Shown: positions 1-8,368 of the stretch, in pieces
Position numbering within the stretch: position 1 is the first letter of the stretch
Layout: the number at the start of each line of letters is the position of its first letter
NCBI GenBank assembly: GCA_963773195.1
Contig: CAVZAE010000004.1
Location: 501,830-565,829, forward strand
Direction of reading: 5' to 3'
DNA length: 64,000 nucleotides
Source of the DNA: CAIWHR01 sp963773195
Lineage (GTDB): Bacteria; Pseudomonadota; Gammaproteobacteria; Burkholderiales; Casimicrobiaceae
The notes under the pieces: model-generated
Database searches by the model: none
Seen by the model: only the letters and a program-made list of their open reading frames with translations
What the model was told of the DNA's origin: nothing
Program-made: the position numbers and the translations under genes

Positions 1-119
1 CACCGAGCCAGAGAACACCCATCGAACGTCGCATCCCGCCTCCCGTGCGCAACAGTGTCCCATCATAAGCGAACGCGCTGGCCGCGGCAAAATCGGCCGC
101 GGATTCGACGCGCGCCGAA

Positions 120-125
120 TATAAT
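120..125 (+). promoter_or_regulatory. -10 box upstream of the 3HB-oligomer hydrolase gene
   Basis: A perfect TATAAT sits here inside a GC-rich stretch. No good -35 hexamer is visible at 16-18 bases upstream. If it is used, transcription would begin near 132. That rules out the GTG at 55 as the start of the downstream gene and favours the ATG at 199 or 217. Confidence 0.45.
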
Positions 126-198
126 CGACCCCCGACTCGCCGCGACCGCAACGCGCGGTCGCGGCGTGCAGTTGTCCGCCACCACTGGATATCGGCCC

Positions 199-2355
199 AT
201 GCTCGCTCGAACGGGAATGCACGCGCCTCGCACGGTCTCGAAACGGACCGCTGTGCGGATCGTCGCGCGACTCGTCGTACCGGGCATCGCGCTCGCGCTC
301 GCCGGTTGCTGGAGCGCGGGCTACCTCACGCCCGGCACGAACGTAAAGCCGGCCTTCCTGGGCGCGGTCAGCCAAACGGCCTATGACGGAGCGTCCGACG
401 ACCTCCTCACCGCGGGGCTTGGCAAGACCGGACTCGCTGCCGCGACCGCGCCGGCGCCTGCCAATGCCACGGCGCCCACGGCGGCCGAGCTGCGCCGGCT
501 CGCGATCTTCAACAACTATCGCGCGATCCTCGACATCAACCCGAAGGGCGGCTATGGCGTGCTCTACGGACCCAATATCGACAGCAACGGTGGCAACACG
601 CTGGGCGAGGGCAAGATCGCCGGCGTCGAGTACGTGGCCTACGCCGACGACGGCAGCGGCAAACAAAACGTAACGCTGCTGGTGCAGGTGCCGGCGTCGT
701 TCGACAAGGCGCGGCCCTGCATCGTGACAGCGGCGTCGTCCGGTTCGCGCGGCGTCTATGGCGCGATCGGCAGCGCCGGCGAGTGGGGATTGAAGCGCGG
801 CTGCGCCGTCGCTTATGCCGACAAGGGCACGGGAAGCGGGGTCCACGATCTCGCGACCAACACCGTCAATCGCCAGGACGGCACGCGCACCGACGCGGCA
901 ACGGCCGACGTGCAATCCAATTTCACTGCGAATCTGACGGCGGCCGATCTCGCGACGTTCAACGCAGCAAACCCCAACCGGATCGCGATCAAGCACGCCC
1001 ACTCGCAGCAGAATCCGGAGAAGGACTGGGGTACGCACACGCTCGATGCCGTTCGCTTCGCGTTCTATGTGCTGAACGAGCAGTTCGCCGACAAGAACGC
1101 CGACGGCAGCACGAAGACGCTGTTCGTAGCGTCGAACACGATCGTCATCGCGTCGTCGGTATCGAACGGCGGCGCCGCGGCGATCGCCGCGGCCGAACAG
1201 GATACGGAGGGGCTGATCGATGGTGTCGCCGTCGCCGAGCCCGTGCTCGAGTTGATGCCGGATCCGGCGTTGACGGTGACCCGGGGCACCACGACAATCA
1301 CCGGAGGCGCAAAGCCGCTCTACGACTACTTCACGTTCGCGAACCTCTACCAGCCCTGCGCGGCGCTGTCGACACGTGCGACAGGCTCTCCGGGTGCGGC
1401 GCTGCTCGCCGCGGCGCAGTCGACCAACCGCTGTGCGTCGCTCAAGGCGAAGGGATTGCTCACGACGACGACGATCGCCGAGCAGGCGGAGGAGTCGCTC
1501 GACAAGCTGATCGCCGCTGGCTGGTCGCCCGAGTCGAACACACTCCACTCGTCGCACTACCGGCTCGCGGTCCCGCCCGTCGTTGCGACGTATGCCAACG
1601 CGTACGGACGCTTCGGCGTCGCCGACACCTTCTGCGGATTTTCGTACGCCGCGACCGATGCATCCGGCAAGGTGATCCCGCTTGCGGCGGCATCGCTCGC
1701 GCAGATCTTCGGAACGTTCAACGGGGTCGGCCTGAACGCCGGCATCAACATCGTCAACAACCGGAATCCGGGCGGACCCCTGGTCGATCTCGCGTCGAGC
1801 TCACCGTCGACCGGGCTCGCCGATCTCAACCTCGACGGCGCGATTTGCCAGCGCAATGCGTGGACCGGCACCGACGCCAACGCAGGGCGTGTGCAGACGG
1901 GCGTGCGCGAGACCCTCCGGACCGCCAATCTGCGCGGGAAGCCCGCGATCATCGTCGCCGGCCGCGCCGACACGCTGATCCCCGTGAACATGAACGCGCG
2001 TCCGTATTTCGGCGAGAACAAGATCGTCGAAGGCGCGGCGAGCCGGCTCTCCTACATCGAGGTCACGAACGCGCAGCACTTCGACGCATTCATCGACAAC
2101 TCTCTGCTGCCCGGCTATGACTCGATGCTGGTGCCGCTGCACGTCTACTTCATCCGGGCCATGGACGCGATGTGGGCGCAGTTGACGCTGAGCATTCCGC
2201 TCCCGCCGTCCCAGCTGGTGCGCACGGTCCCGCGCGGCGGCGTCCCCGGCGCAGCGCCGGCGATCACCGCGGCGAACGTGCCGCCGATCCTCGCCAATCC
2301 CGCGACCGCTGACCGCATCACGTTCTCGAACAATACAGTGATCGTGCCGGACTGA
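199..2355 (+). CDS. D-(-)-3-hydroxybutyrate oligomer hydrolase, lipoprotein-like
   Basis: The product resembles the 3HBOH family, which cleaves the oligomers released from poly-3-hydroxybutyrate to monomer. From the ATG at 199 it is 718 residues, the family's usual size. A hydrophobic N-terminal segment ends in LALAGC, a lipobox, so the mature protein is probably anchored to a membrane facing the periplasm or outside. A likely alpha/beta-hydrolase triad is Ser322 in SVSNGG, Asp591 in GRADTLIP and His627 in NAQHFDAF (numbering from 199). The frame is open back to a GTG at 55, but the TATAAT at 120 and the signal peptide argue for 199 or the ATG at 217. Family assignment is from recognised sequence; the triad is inferred. 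Confidence 0.85.
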   Translation: MLARTGMHAPRTVSKRTAVRIVARLVVPGIALALAGCWSAGYLTPGTNVKPAFLGAVSQTAYDGASDDLLTAGLGKTGLAAATAPAPANATAPTAAELRRLAIFNNYRAILDINPKGGYGVLYGPNIDSNGGNTLGEGKIAGVEYVAYADDGSGKQNVTLLVQVPASFDKARPCIVTAASSGSRGVYGAIGSAGEWGLKRGCAVAYADKGTGSGVHDLATNTVNRQDGTRTDAATADVQSNFTANLTAADLATFNAANPNRIAIKHAHSQQNPEKDWGTHTLDAVRFAFYVLNEQFADKNADGSTKTLFVASNTIVIASSVSNGGAAAIAAAEQDTEGLIDGVAVAEPVLELMPDPALTVTRGTTTITGGAKPLYDYFTFANLYQPCAALSTRATGSPGAALLAAAQSTNRCASLKAKGLLTTTTIAEQAEESLDKLIAAGWSPESNTLHSSHYRLAVPPVVATYANAYGRFGVADTFCGFSYAATDASGKVIPLAAASLAQIFGTFNGVGLNAGINIVNNRNPGGPLVDLASSSPSTGLADLNLDGAICQRNAWTGTDANAGRVQTGVRETLRTANLRGKPAIIVAGRADTLIPVNMNARPYFGENKIVEGAASRLSYIEVTNAQHFDAFIDNSLLPGYDSMLVPLHVYFIRAMDAMWAQLTLSIPLPPSQLVRTVPRGGVPGAAPAITAANVPPILANPATADRITFSNNTVIVPD

Positions 2356-2374
2356 CCGGCCGCGCCGCCTCGCA

Positions 2375-3703
2375 ATGTCGCAGATGACACCCCAGGAAAT
2401 CGTCTCCGAGCTCGACAAGCACATCGTCGGGCAGGACGATGCGAAGCGCGCCGTGGCGATCGCGTTGCGCAATCGCTGGCGGCGACAGCAGGTGCCCGAG
2501 CCGCTGCGCCAGGAGATCACGCCGAAGAACATCCTGATGATCGGCCCCACCGGTGTCGGCAAGACGGAGATCGCGCGCCGGCTTGCGCGCCTCGCCGACG
2601 CGCCATTCATCAAGGTCGAAGCGACCAAGTTCACCGAAGTGGGCTACGTCGGGCGCGACGTCGATACGATCGTCCGCGATTTGGCCGAGGCCGCGATCAA
2701 GCAGACGCGCGAAGCCGAGGCGCGCAAGGTCCGCGATCGAGCCGCCGACGCCGCCGAGGAACGCGTGCTCGACGTGCTCCTTCCACCGGCGCGCGAAGTG
2801 AGCTTCCAGGACATGAAGCCGGTCGATTCGGCGACGCGGCAGAAATTCCGCAAGATGCTGCGCGAAGGCGCCCTCGACGACAAGGAGGTCGAGGTCGAGG
2901 TGTCGCTCCTGGCGCCACAGATGGAGATCATGGCGCCGCCGGGCATGGAAGAGCTCACGAGCCAGCTCCAGGGGATGTTCCAGCAGATGGGCGGCGCACG
3001 GCGCAAGCTCCGGAAGATGACGGTCGCCGAAGCGATGAAGACCCTGACCGAGGAAGAGGCAGCGAAGCTCCTGAACGACGACGAGATCAAGTCTCGGGCA
3101 TTAGCCGCCGTCGAGCAGAACGGCATCGTGTTCCTGGACGAAATCGACAAGATCGCGAGCCGCCAGGAAATGCAGGGCGCCGACGTTTCGCGGCAGGGCG
3201 TGCAGCGCGATCTGCTGCCGCTCGTCGAGGGGACGACGGTGACGACCAAGTACGGGCTCGTGCGCACCGATCACATCCTGTTCATCGCATCGGGGGCTTT
3301 CCACCTCTCGAAGCCCTCCGACCTTATCCCGGAGCTCCAGGGGCGGTTTCCGATCCGGGTCGAGTTGCGATCGCTGTCGGTCGCCGATTTCGAGCAGATC
3401 CTTACCGCCACCGAAGCGTCGCTCGTCCGCCAGTACCAGGCGCTGCTCGGCACCGAAAACGTCCATCTCGAGTTCCGACCGGACGGGATCCGACGACTCG
3501 CCGAGATTGCGTTCGCGGTCAACGAGAAGCAGGAAAACATCGGCGCGCGGCGCCTCTACACGGTGATGGAGCGCCTGTTGGACGAGATCTCGTTTCACGC
3601 GAGCCGGCACACCGGCGAGACGCTCGCCATCGACGCCGCCTACGTCGACCTGCGCCTGGCCGGCATCGCCGGTGACGACAACCTCGCGCGCTACATTCTC
3701 TGA
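2375..3703 (+). CDS. hslU: ATP-dependent protease ATPase subunit HslU
   Basis: This is the AAA+ unfoldase of the cytoplasmic HslVU protease; it unfolds substrates and feeds them to HslV. It has 442 residues, the usual length. Walker A is GPTGVGKT at residues 57-64. The helical I domain follows at about 110-240. Walker B is FLDEID near residue 253, and the arginine-containing segment GRFPIRVEL lies further on. The protein ends in a hydrophobic RYIL tail, the element that docks into HslV. It lies 19 bases after the 3HB-oligomer hydrolase gene with no clear Shine-Dalgarno. A second ATG at 2384 is an alternative start. The usual upstream neighbour hslV is not next to it. Confidence 0.97.
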   Translation: MSQMTPQEIVSELDKHIVGQDDAKRAVAIALRNRWRRQQVPEPLRQEITPKNILMIGPTGVGKTEIARRLARLADAPFIKVEATKFTEVGYVGRDVDTIVRDLAEAAIKQTREAEARKVRDRAADAAEERVLDVLLPPAREVSFQDMKPVDSATRQKFRKMLREGALDDKEVEVEVSLLAPQMEIMAPPGMEELTSQLQGMFQQMGGARRKLRKMTVAEAMKTLTEEEAAKLLNDDEIKSRALAAVEQNGIVFLDEIDKIASRQEMQGADVSRQGVQRDLLPLVEGTTVTTKYGLVRTDHILFIASGAFHLSKPSDLIPELQGRFPIRVELRSLSVADFEQILTATEASLVRQYQALLGTENVHLEFRPDGIRRLAEIAFAVNEKQENIGARRLYTVMERLLDEISFHASRHTGETLAIDAAYVDLRLAGIAGDDNLARYIL

Positions 3704-3711
3704 GACGGCTC

Positions 3712-4587
3712 GTGCTCGAGCGCATTCTCGGGATCATCGCGCCGGTGTTCCTGGTGGTCGCGCTCGGCTGGGTGTGGGCCCGCCGGACGAAGCCCGACAT
3801 GGCATGGGTCAATCGCCTCAACATGACGGTGCTGGCCCCCGCGCTCATCTTCACCGCGCTGTCCGGCAAGGACTTCGACCTGGCGGCCAACCGGATGCTG
3901 ATCCTGGGCAGCATCGCCATCGTGGTCGGGTCGGGTCTTCTCGCGTGGCCGATCGCACGGCTCCTGGGCGAGGACAAGCGCACGTTCGTGCCGCCGATGA
4001 TGTTCAACAACTGCGGCAACATGGGCCTGCCGCTCGCGGTGCTCGCCTACGGGCAGGCCGGATTCTCGGCGATGGTTGCGCTCTTCACGGTGTCGAATCT
4101 CCTTCACTTCACGCTCGGCGTGTGGATCATCGACCACCACGCGCGGTTCGGCCGCCTGCTTGCGAACCCGATGGTCGTCGCGACCGTTCTCGGCTTTGCG
4201 TTCGCCGCGTTCCATCCGCCGCTACCCGAGTGGCTCGCGACGGCACTCAAGCTGACCGGTGATGCGATGATCCCGCTGATGCTGATCTCGCTCGGCGTCC
4301 GCCTGTCCGACGTCCCATGGTCGAGCTGGCGGGTGGGCGTGATCGGCGGCCTCGTGCGTCCGCTGGCGGGTATCGCGGTCGCCGGGGCGCTGGGCCTCGT
4401 GCTCTCGCTCGACCGCACGCAGCAGGGCTTGCTGCTCCTCTTCGGCTGCCTGCCGCCGGCGGTGCTCAACTTCATGGTCGCCGAGCAGTTTCACCAGGAG
4501 CCGGGAAAGGTCGCGTCGATCGTGCTGATCGGCAACGTCCTCGCGCTGGCCTTCGTGCCGCTGGGCCTCGCGCTCGCCCTGCGATGA
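3712..4587 (+). CDS. AEC family transporter (auxin efflux carrier-like permease)
   Basis: A hydrophobic 291-residue protein with about ten predicted membrane segments and the layout of the AEC/malonate-transporter family, including the NNCGNMGLPLAV segment in the first half. These permeases carry small organic acids or related compounds across the inner membrane. The substrate cannot be read from sequence. The start is GTG, eight bases after hslU. The stop overlaps the ATG of the next gene (ATGA), so the carrier is translationally coupled to the COG4091-like dehydrogenase. That suggests the two may share a substrate pathway. Confidence 0.85.
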   Translation: MLERILGIIAPVFLVVALGWVWARRTKPDMAWVNRLNMTVLAPALIFTALSGKDFDLAANRMLILGSIAIVVGSGLLAWPIARLLGEDKRTFVPPMMFNNCGNMGLPLAVLAYGQAGFSAMVALFTVSNLLHFTLGVWIIDHHARFGRLLANPMVVATVLGFAFAAFHPPLPEWLATALKLTGDAMIPLMLISLGVRLSDVPWSSWRVGVIGGLVRPLAGIAVAGALGLVLSLDRTQQGLLLLFGCLPPAVLNFMVAEQFHQEPGKVASIVLIGNVLALAFVPLGLALALR

Positions 4588-5936
4588 ATCTTTATCGCAT
4601 GCTCAAGCTACGGGCGGAAGAAGGCCGCCCCCTGCGCGTCGGCCTGATCGGTGCCGGCAAGTTCGGCACGATGTACCTGGCGCAGGCGAAGCACACGCCG
4701 GGCATCCACATTGCCGCGATCGCCGACCTCGCCCCCGATCGTGCGCGGACGTCGCTCGCCCGCGCCGGCTGGGCGCCCGAGCGTTTCGGCGCGCGCTCGT
4801 GCGCGGACGCCGTCAGGTCCGGCGCGACGTTCCTGACCGACGACGCGCGCGCACTGATCGAAGCGCAGGAGATCGCGATCGTCATCGACGCCACGGGCCA
4901 TCCCTCCGCCGGCATCCGTCACGCCTTGGGAGCGATCGCCCACGGCAAGCACATCGTGATGGTCAACGTCGAGGCCGATGCGCTCGCGGGCCCGCTGCTT
5001 GCGCGGCGCGCGCGCGAAGCCGGCGTCGTCTATTCGCTCGCGTACGGCGACCAGCCCGCATTGATCTGCGAGCTTGTCGACTGGTGTCGCGCCGCGGGCT
5101 TCGCGGTCGTCGCCGCCGGCAAGGGGACGAAATACCTGCCCGAGTATCACCAATCGACGCCGGACACCGTCTGGCCGTATTACGGCTTCACGCCGGAGAT
5201 GGTGGCGGCCGGCGACTTCAACGCGCGGATGTTCAACTCGTTCCTCGACGGCACGAAGAGCGCGATCGAGATGACGGCGGTCGCCAACGCGACGGGGCTC
5301 ACTCCGGCGCCCGACGGTCTTGCATTCCCACCCTGCGGCGTCGACGATCTTCCCCGCGTGCTGCGCCCGCAGGCCGACGGCGGCGCGCTCGATCACGCGG
5401 GACAGGTCGAGGTGATCTCGAGCCTCGAGCGCGACGGCCGACCCGTCTTCCGCGACCTTCGCTGGGGCGTCTACGTGACCTTCCGCGCCGGCGATGCAAG
5501 TGGGGAGGATTACGTGCGCCGCTGTTTCCGCGAATACGGCTTCTCGACCGATCCGTCCGGAAGCTATTCGGCGATGTACAAGCCGTATCACGCGATCGGT
5601 CTCGAGCTCGGGATCAGCGTCGCGTCGGCGGGGTTGCGCGGCGAGCCTACCGGCGCGCCGGTCGCCTGGCACGGCGACGTCGTCGCGACGGCGAAACGCG
5701 ACTTGGCGGCAGGCGAGACCCTCGACGGCGAAGGCGGCTACACCGTCTACGGCCGGCTCGTGCCCGCGCGGCGCTCGCTCGAGCACGGCGCGCTGCCGCT
5801 CGGTCTCGCCCATGGGGTGAAGCTCAAGCGCCACATCAGCGCGCACGAAATCGTGCGCCGCGAAGACGTCGTACTCGACGCCACGGACGAGACGGTCGCG
5901 TTTCGCGCGGCGATGGAAGCCGCGTTCGGCGACTAG
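4584..5936 (+). CDS. COG4091-like NAD(P)-dependent dehydrogenase with C-terminal SAF domain
   Basis: 450 residues. An N-terminal Rossmann fold is shown by GLIGAGKFGTMYLAQ, the dinucleotide-binding glycines. A middle domain resembles homoserine dehydrogenase, and a SAF domain lies near the C-terminus (ATAKRDLAAGETLDGEGG onward). This architecture is that of predicted homoserine dehydrogenase-like enzymes whose substrate is not settled; they are sometimes misnamed FlgA because of the SAF domain. It starts at an ATG overlapping the stop of the AEC carrier. The frame is open further upstream, but that part only shadows the carrier gene. Classical homoserine dehydrogenase activity is unlikely. Confidence 0.8.
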   Translation: MNLYRMLKLRAEEGRPLRVGLIGAGKFGTMYLAQAKHTPGIHIAAIADLAPDRARTSLARAGWAPERFGARSCADAVRSGATFLTDDARALIEAQEIAIVIDATGHPSAGIRHALGAIAHGKHIVMVNVEADALAGPLLARRAREAGVVYSLAYGDQPALICELVDWCRAAGFAVVAAGKGTKYLPEYHQSTPDTVWPYYGFTPEMVAAGDFNARMFNSFLDGTKSAIEMTAVANATGLTPAPDGLAFPPCGVDDLPRVLRPQADGGALDHAGQVEVISSLERDGRPVFRDLRWGVYVTFRAGDASGEDYVRRCFREYGFSTDPSGSYSAMYKPYHAIGLELGISVASAGLRGEPTGAPVAWHGDVVATAKRDLAAGETLDGEGGYTVYGRLVPARRSLEHGALPLGLAHGVKLKRHISAHEIVRREDVVLDATDETVAFRAAMEAAFGD

Positions 5937-5980
5937 CGGCGCCCTCGTCAAGATCCCGGGGACGCCGGGCTGGCCGGACG

Positions 5981-8152
5981 ATGAATCGATCAAACGTGGA
6001 TAGGCGCGCAGTCTTGTGCTGGGCAGCGGCTGCGGCAGCTCTGCTGGCTGCGGCAATCTGGCTCAGTCAGACGTGGTCGCCCTCGTCATACGCGATCGTG
6101 CTCCGAAGTCTCGGAACCCAAGAGACCGGGCTTGTCCTCGGTACGCCGCGCGAAATCCGCAGCGACGAATGGTCGATTCTGACGCCATTCATCCAGGCAA
6201 CGGTCAACAACGACTTCCGCCGCCGCAACGAGACGTCGTTCTATGGCGAGGACCTTCGAATGGTCCTGTCGCTGCCGGTGACAGACTGGGGCCTCACGTT
6301 CAAGCCCGACCAATGGCTCTACCCGTTCGCCAACCCCGCCTATGCCTTCTCGTTCCAGCACCTCGTCTACATCGTCGCGTTCCTGGCGGGCTACGGCCTC
6401 TTCTTTGCGCGCCTGGGAATTTCAGGAGGCATCAGCGCATCGCTTGCGCTCGTAGTCTTTTTCACAGCTTTCGTCCAGTTCTGGTGGACGACATTCGCAC
6501 CGAACCTCGCATACTTCCCATGGGTGCTGCTCGCGCTCGGCATTCGCGCGACGGCGATTCGTGGAATCGCGCTGCTCTGGATCGCCGTGGTCTGGATGCT
6601 CGGGTATTTCTATCCGCCCATGTTCATGGCGTTGTCGCTCGTGGCGGCCGTCGTCTATTGGAGCGTCTATTACCCCGAGCGCGGCGTGCGCGGAGCAATC
6701 GTCGACGCGACGGTCGCGCTCATCGCATGCGCGATCGTTGTCTTCTACCTGCAGGATATGTTCGCCGCAACCTGGAACACGATCTATCCAGGTCAGCGTC
6801 GTAGCCGGGGCGGCCTTGTCTCACTCGCAATGCAGATGCAGCACCTATGGCCGACCGCGTTCCTCGATCACTACGAGTCGGCCATCCCCAGGCTCAACAT
6901 CTGCGAAGCGAGCGTCGTCGGCTCATATTATTTCTTGCTTGCCGCGTGCTTCGTCGACTGGCGCGGCTTTCGCGTTTCGCAACTCCCGCCAGCGACGCGC
7001 AGGATGTTCGTACCGGCGACGCTGGTGTTGGCACTCCTAATCGCTTGGCAGTCATTGCGGATTCCCGCTGCTATCGGAGGGGTGATCCTTTTCGACAGAA
7101 TCCCTCCGCAGCGAACGCTCTTTGCGTCGGGGTTCCTCGCGCTCGTCGCACTCGCCCTCATCGTCAATACGCGCAGCGTGCGCTTCACCCTGCCGCGGCT
7201 CGTCGTGTTCTGCACGGTCGCGGTCGCCGGATGGTGGCTCGCCAAGCACGGCGGGGTGCTGCCCAAGCCGGTCGACCCCGCCGATGCCCTGGTCGTGCCG
7301 GTCGCGATCGTGGCCTGCGTCATCGGCGCCGCCTACCCAGCCAAAGGCCACGTCGTCCTCACTGCGTCGGCAGGCCTGCTCGGTCTTGCCGCCTTTGCAC
7401 CGTTTAATCCGCTCCAGTCTGCGTGGCCAATCTTCAATCGTGAAGCCACGTCCGTGACCCGCGCCCTCGAAGCGGAGCAAGCGCTCAACGCCAAAGGCGT
7501 GCTGGTGGTAAACCCCGCCAACGCCGCGATAAGCGCGTGGGTGGAAGGTGCGATTCCGAACGGCCTGGGATATCGTTCAGCCTCGCACGTACTTCTCGCT
7601 CCGGAGCTTGAACTTTGGAGCCGCCTGCTGCCCGAGATGGAGCCCGCGGCGCGCGAGAAGATCTTCAACCGCGCCGCCAACATAGTGGTCCGCGATATCA
7701 CCGCGCCACAGTTGATGGCGATCAATATCGCCGCCGTGCCGCCCCGCGTTTTCGGTGCTGAGCCGAAGCCGTGGGTGTCGATCGCTCCCCTCGAGACCAT
7801 TGCGTGGCGGACGCGAGGCGGCCACGTCGCGACGCGGCACATCGAGGGTCGTCGACTCACCATTGGGGGCTGGGCCCCTTGGCACTGGCTCGCACCAGGT
7901 CAGACGCTCACGGTCTATAGCCCCTCGCCGCTGACCGTGATCTCCGCGCGGCGCTACGAGTGGGCCGATGTAGCAACCGTGACTCACGAACCGAGCTTGC
8001 GCTACAGCGGCTACGTAGTCGACGTCGAGCCTGCAGATGATGGCGCCGTTTCCGACAATCTTCTGATATGCCTCGTCGCGCGAGACGCGCAGACCGGACT
8101 CTCGGCACTCATCGAACCCGGCGCGCCGGCGTGCGATGCGGCAAGGCGCTGA
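5981..8152 (+). CDS. Large polytopic membrane protein with C-terminal GWA-type domain
   Basis: 723 residues. A first membrane segment lies at about 10-27, followed by a loop containing LGTPREIRSDEW, which I associate with a family of uncharacterised bacterial membrane proteins (DUF7657-like). About ten further membrane segments follow, with a soluble C-terminal part of about 230 residues. The fold resembles GT-C glycosyltransferases: an early acidic/Arg loop, many helices and a soluble tail. The tail contains RLTIGGWAPWHW, reminiscent of the GWAL motif in the two small lipoproteins downstream. It starts at ATG 5981, 44 bases after the preceding gene, and heads the surface island. Enzymatic function is not shown by the sequence. 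About 215 bases without a visible feature follow. Confidence 0.7.
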   Translation: MNRSNVDRRAVLCWAAAAAALLAAAIWLSQTWSPSSYAIVLRSLGTQETGLVLGTPREIRSDEWSILTPFIQATVNNDFRRRNETSFYGEDLRMVLSLPVTDWGLTFKPDQWLYPFANPAYAFSFQHLVYIVAFLAGYGLFFARLGISGGISASLALVVFFTAFVQFWWTTFAPNLAYFPWVLLALGIRATAIRGIALLWIAVVWMLGYFYPPMFMALSLVAAVVYWSVYYPERGVRGAIVDATVALIACAIVVFYLQDMFAATWNTIYPGQRRSRGGLVSLAMQMQHLWPTAFLDHYESAIPRLNICEASVVGSYYFLLAACFVDWRGFRVSQLPPATRRMFVPATLVLALLIAWQSLRIPAAIGGVILFDRIPPQRTLFASGFLALVALALIVNTRSVRFTLPRLVVFCTVAVAGWWLAKHGGVLPKPVDPADALVVPVAIVACVIGAAYPAKGHVVLTASAGLLGLAAFAPFNPLQSAWPIFNREATSVTRALEAEQALNAKGVLVVNPANAAISAWVEGAIPNGLGYRSASHVLLAPELELWSRLLPEMEPAAREKIFNRAANIVVRDITAPQLMAINIAAVPPRVFGAEPKPWVSIAPLETIAWRTRGGHVATRHIEGRRLTIGGWAPWHWLAPGQTLTVYSPSPLTVISARRYEWADVATVTHEPSLRYSGYVVDVEPADDGAVSDNLLICLVARDAQTGLSALIEPGAPACDAARR

Positions 8153-8368
8153 GCGCGCTGCCTCTTACAGACCTTCGCCGCAATTGTGGTGGCTGCCGTC
8201 CTGCGCTGCTCCGGGCGTCGCCCGGCGCACGCCGGGGCCTCGCGCCAGAGGACGGTCCGCCTCATGGCGCCAACCTGACGCAAGCCGGCGCCGGGCCGAC
8301 GCGAGGCCATGACATTCGCATAAATTGGAGGGATACTGGGCCCACGTCGGCACGCGGCCGAACTCACG

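Noticed and set aside
55..198. GTG at 55 as the start of the 3HB-oligomer hydrolase
   Set aside because: It would place 48 Arg-rich residues before the signal peptide, and the TATAAT at 120 lies inside it.
4608..6056. 482-residue minus-strand open frame over the COG4091-like gene
   Set aside because: It is a shadow of the dehydrogenase frame, with biased composition and no recognisable motif.
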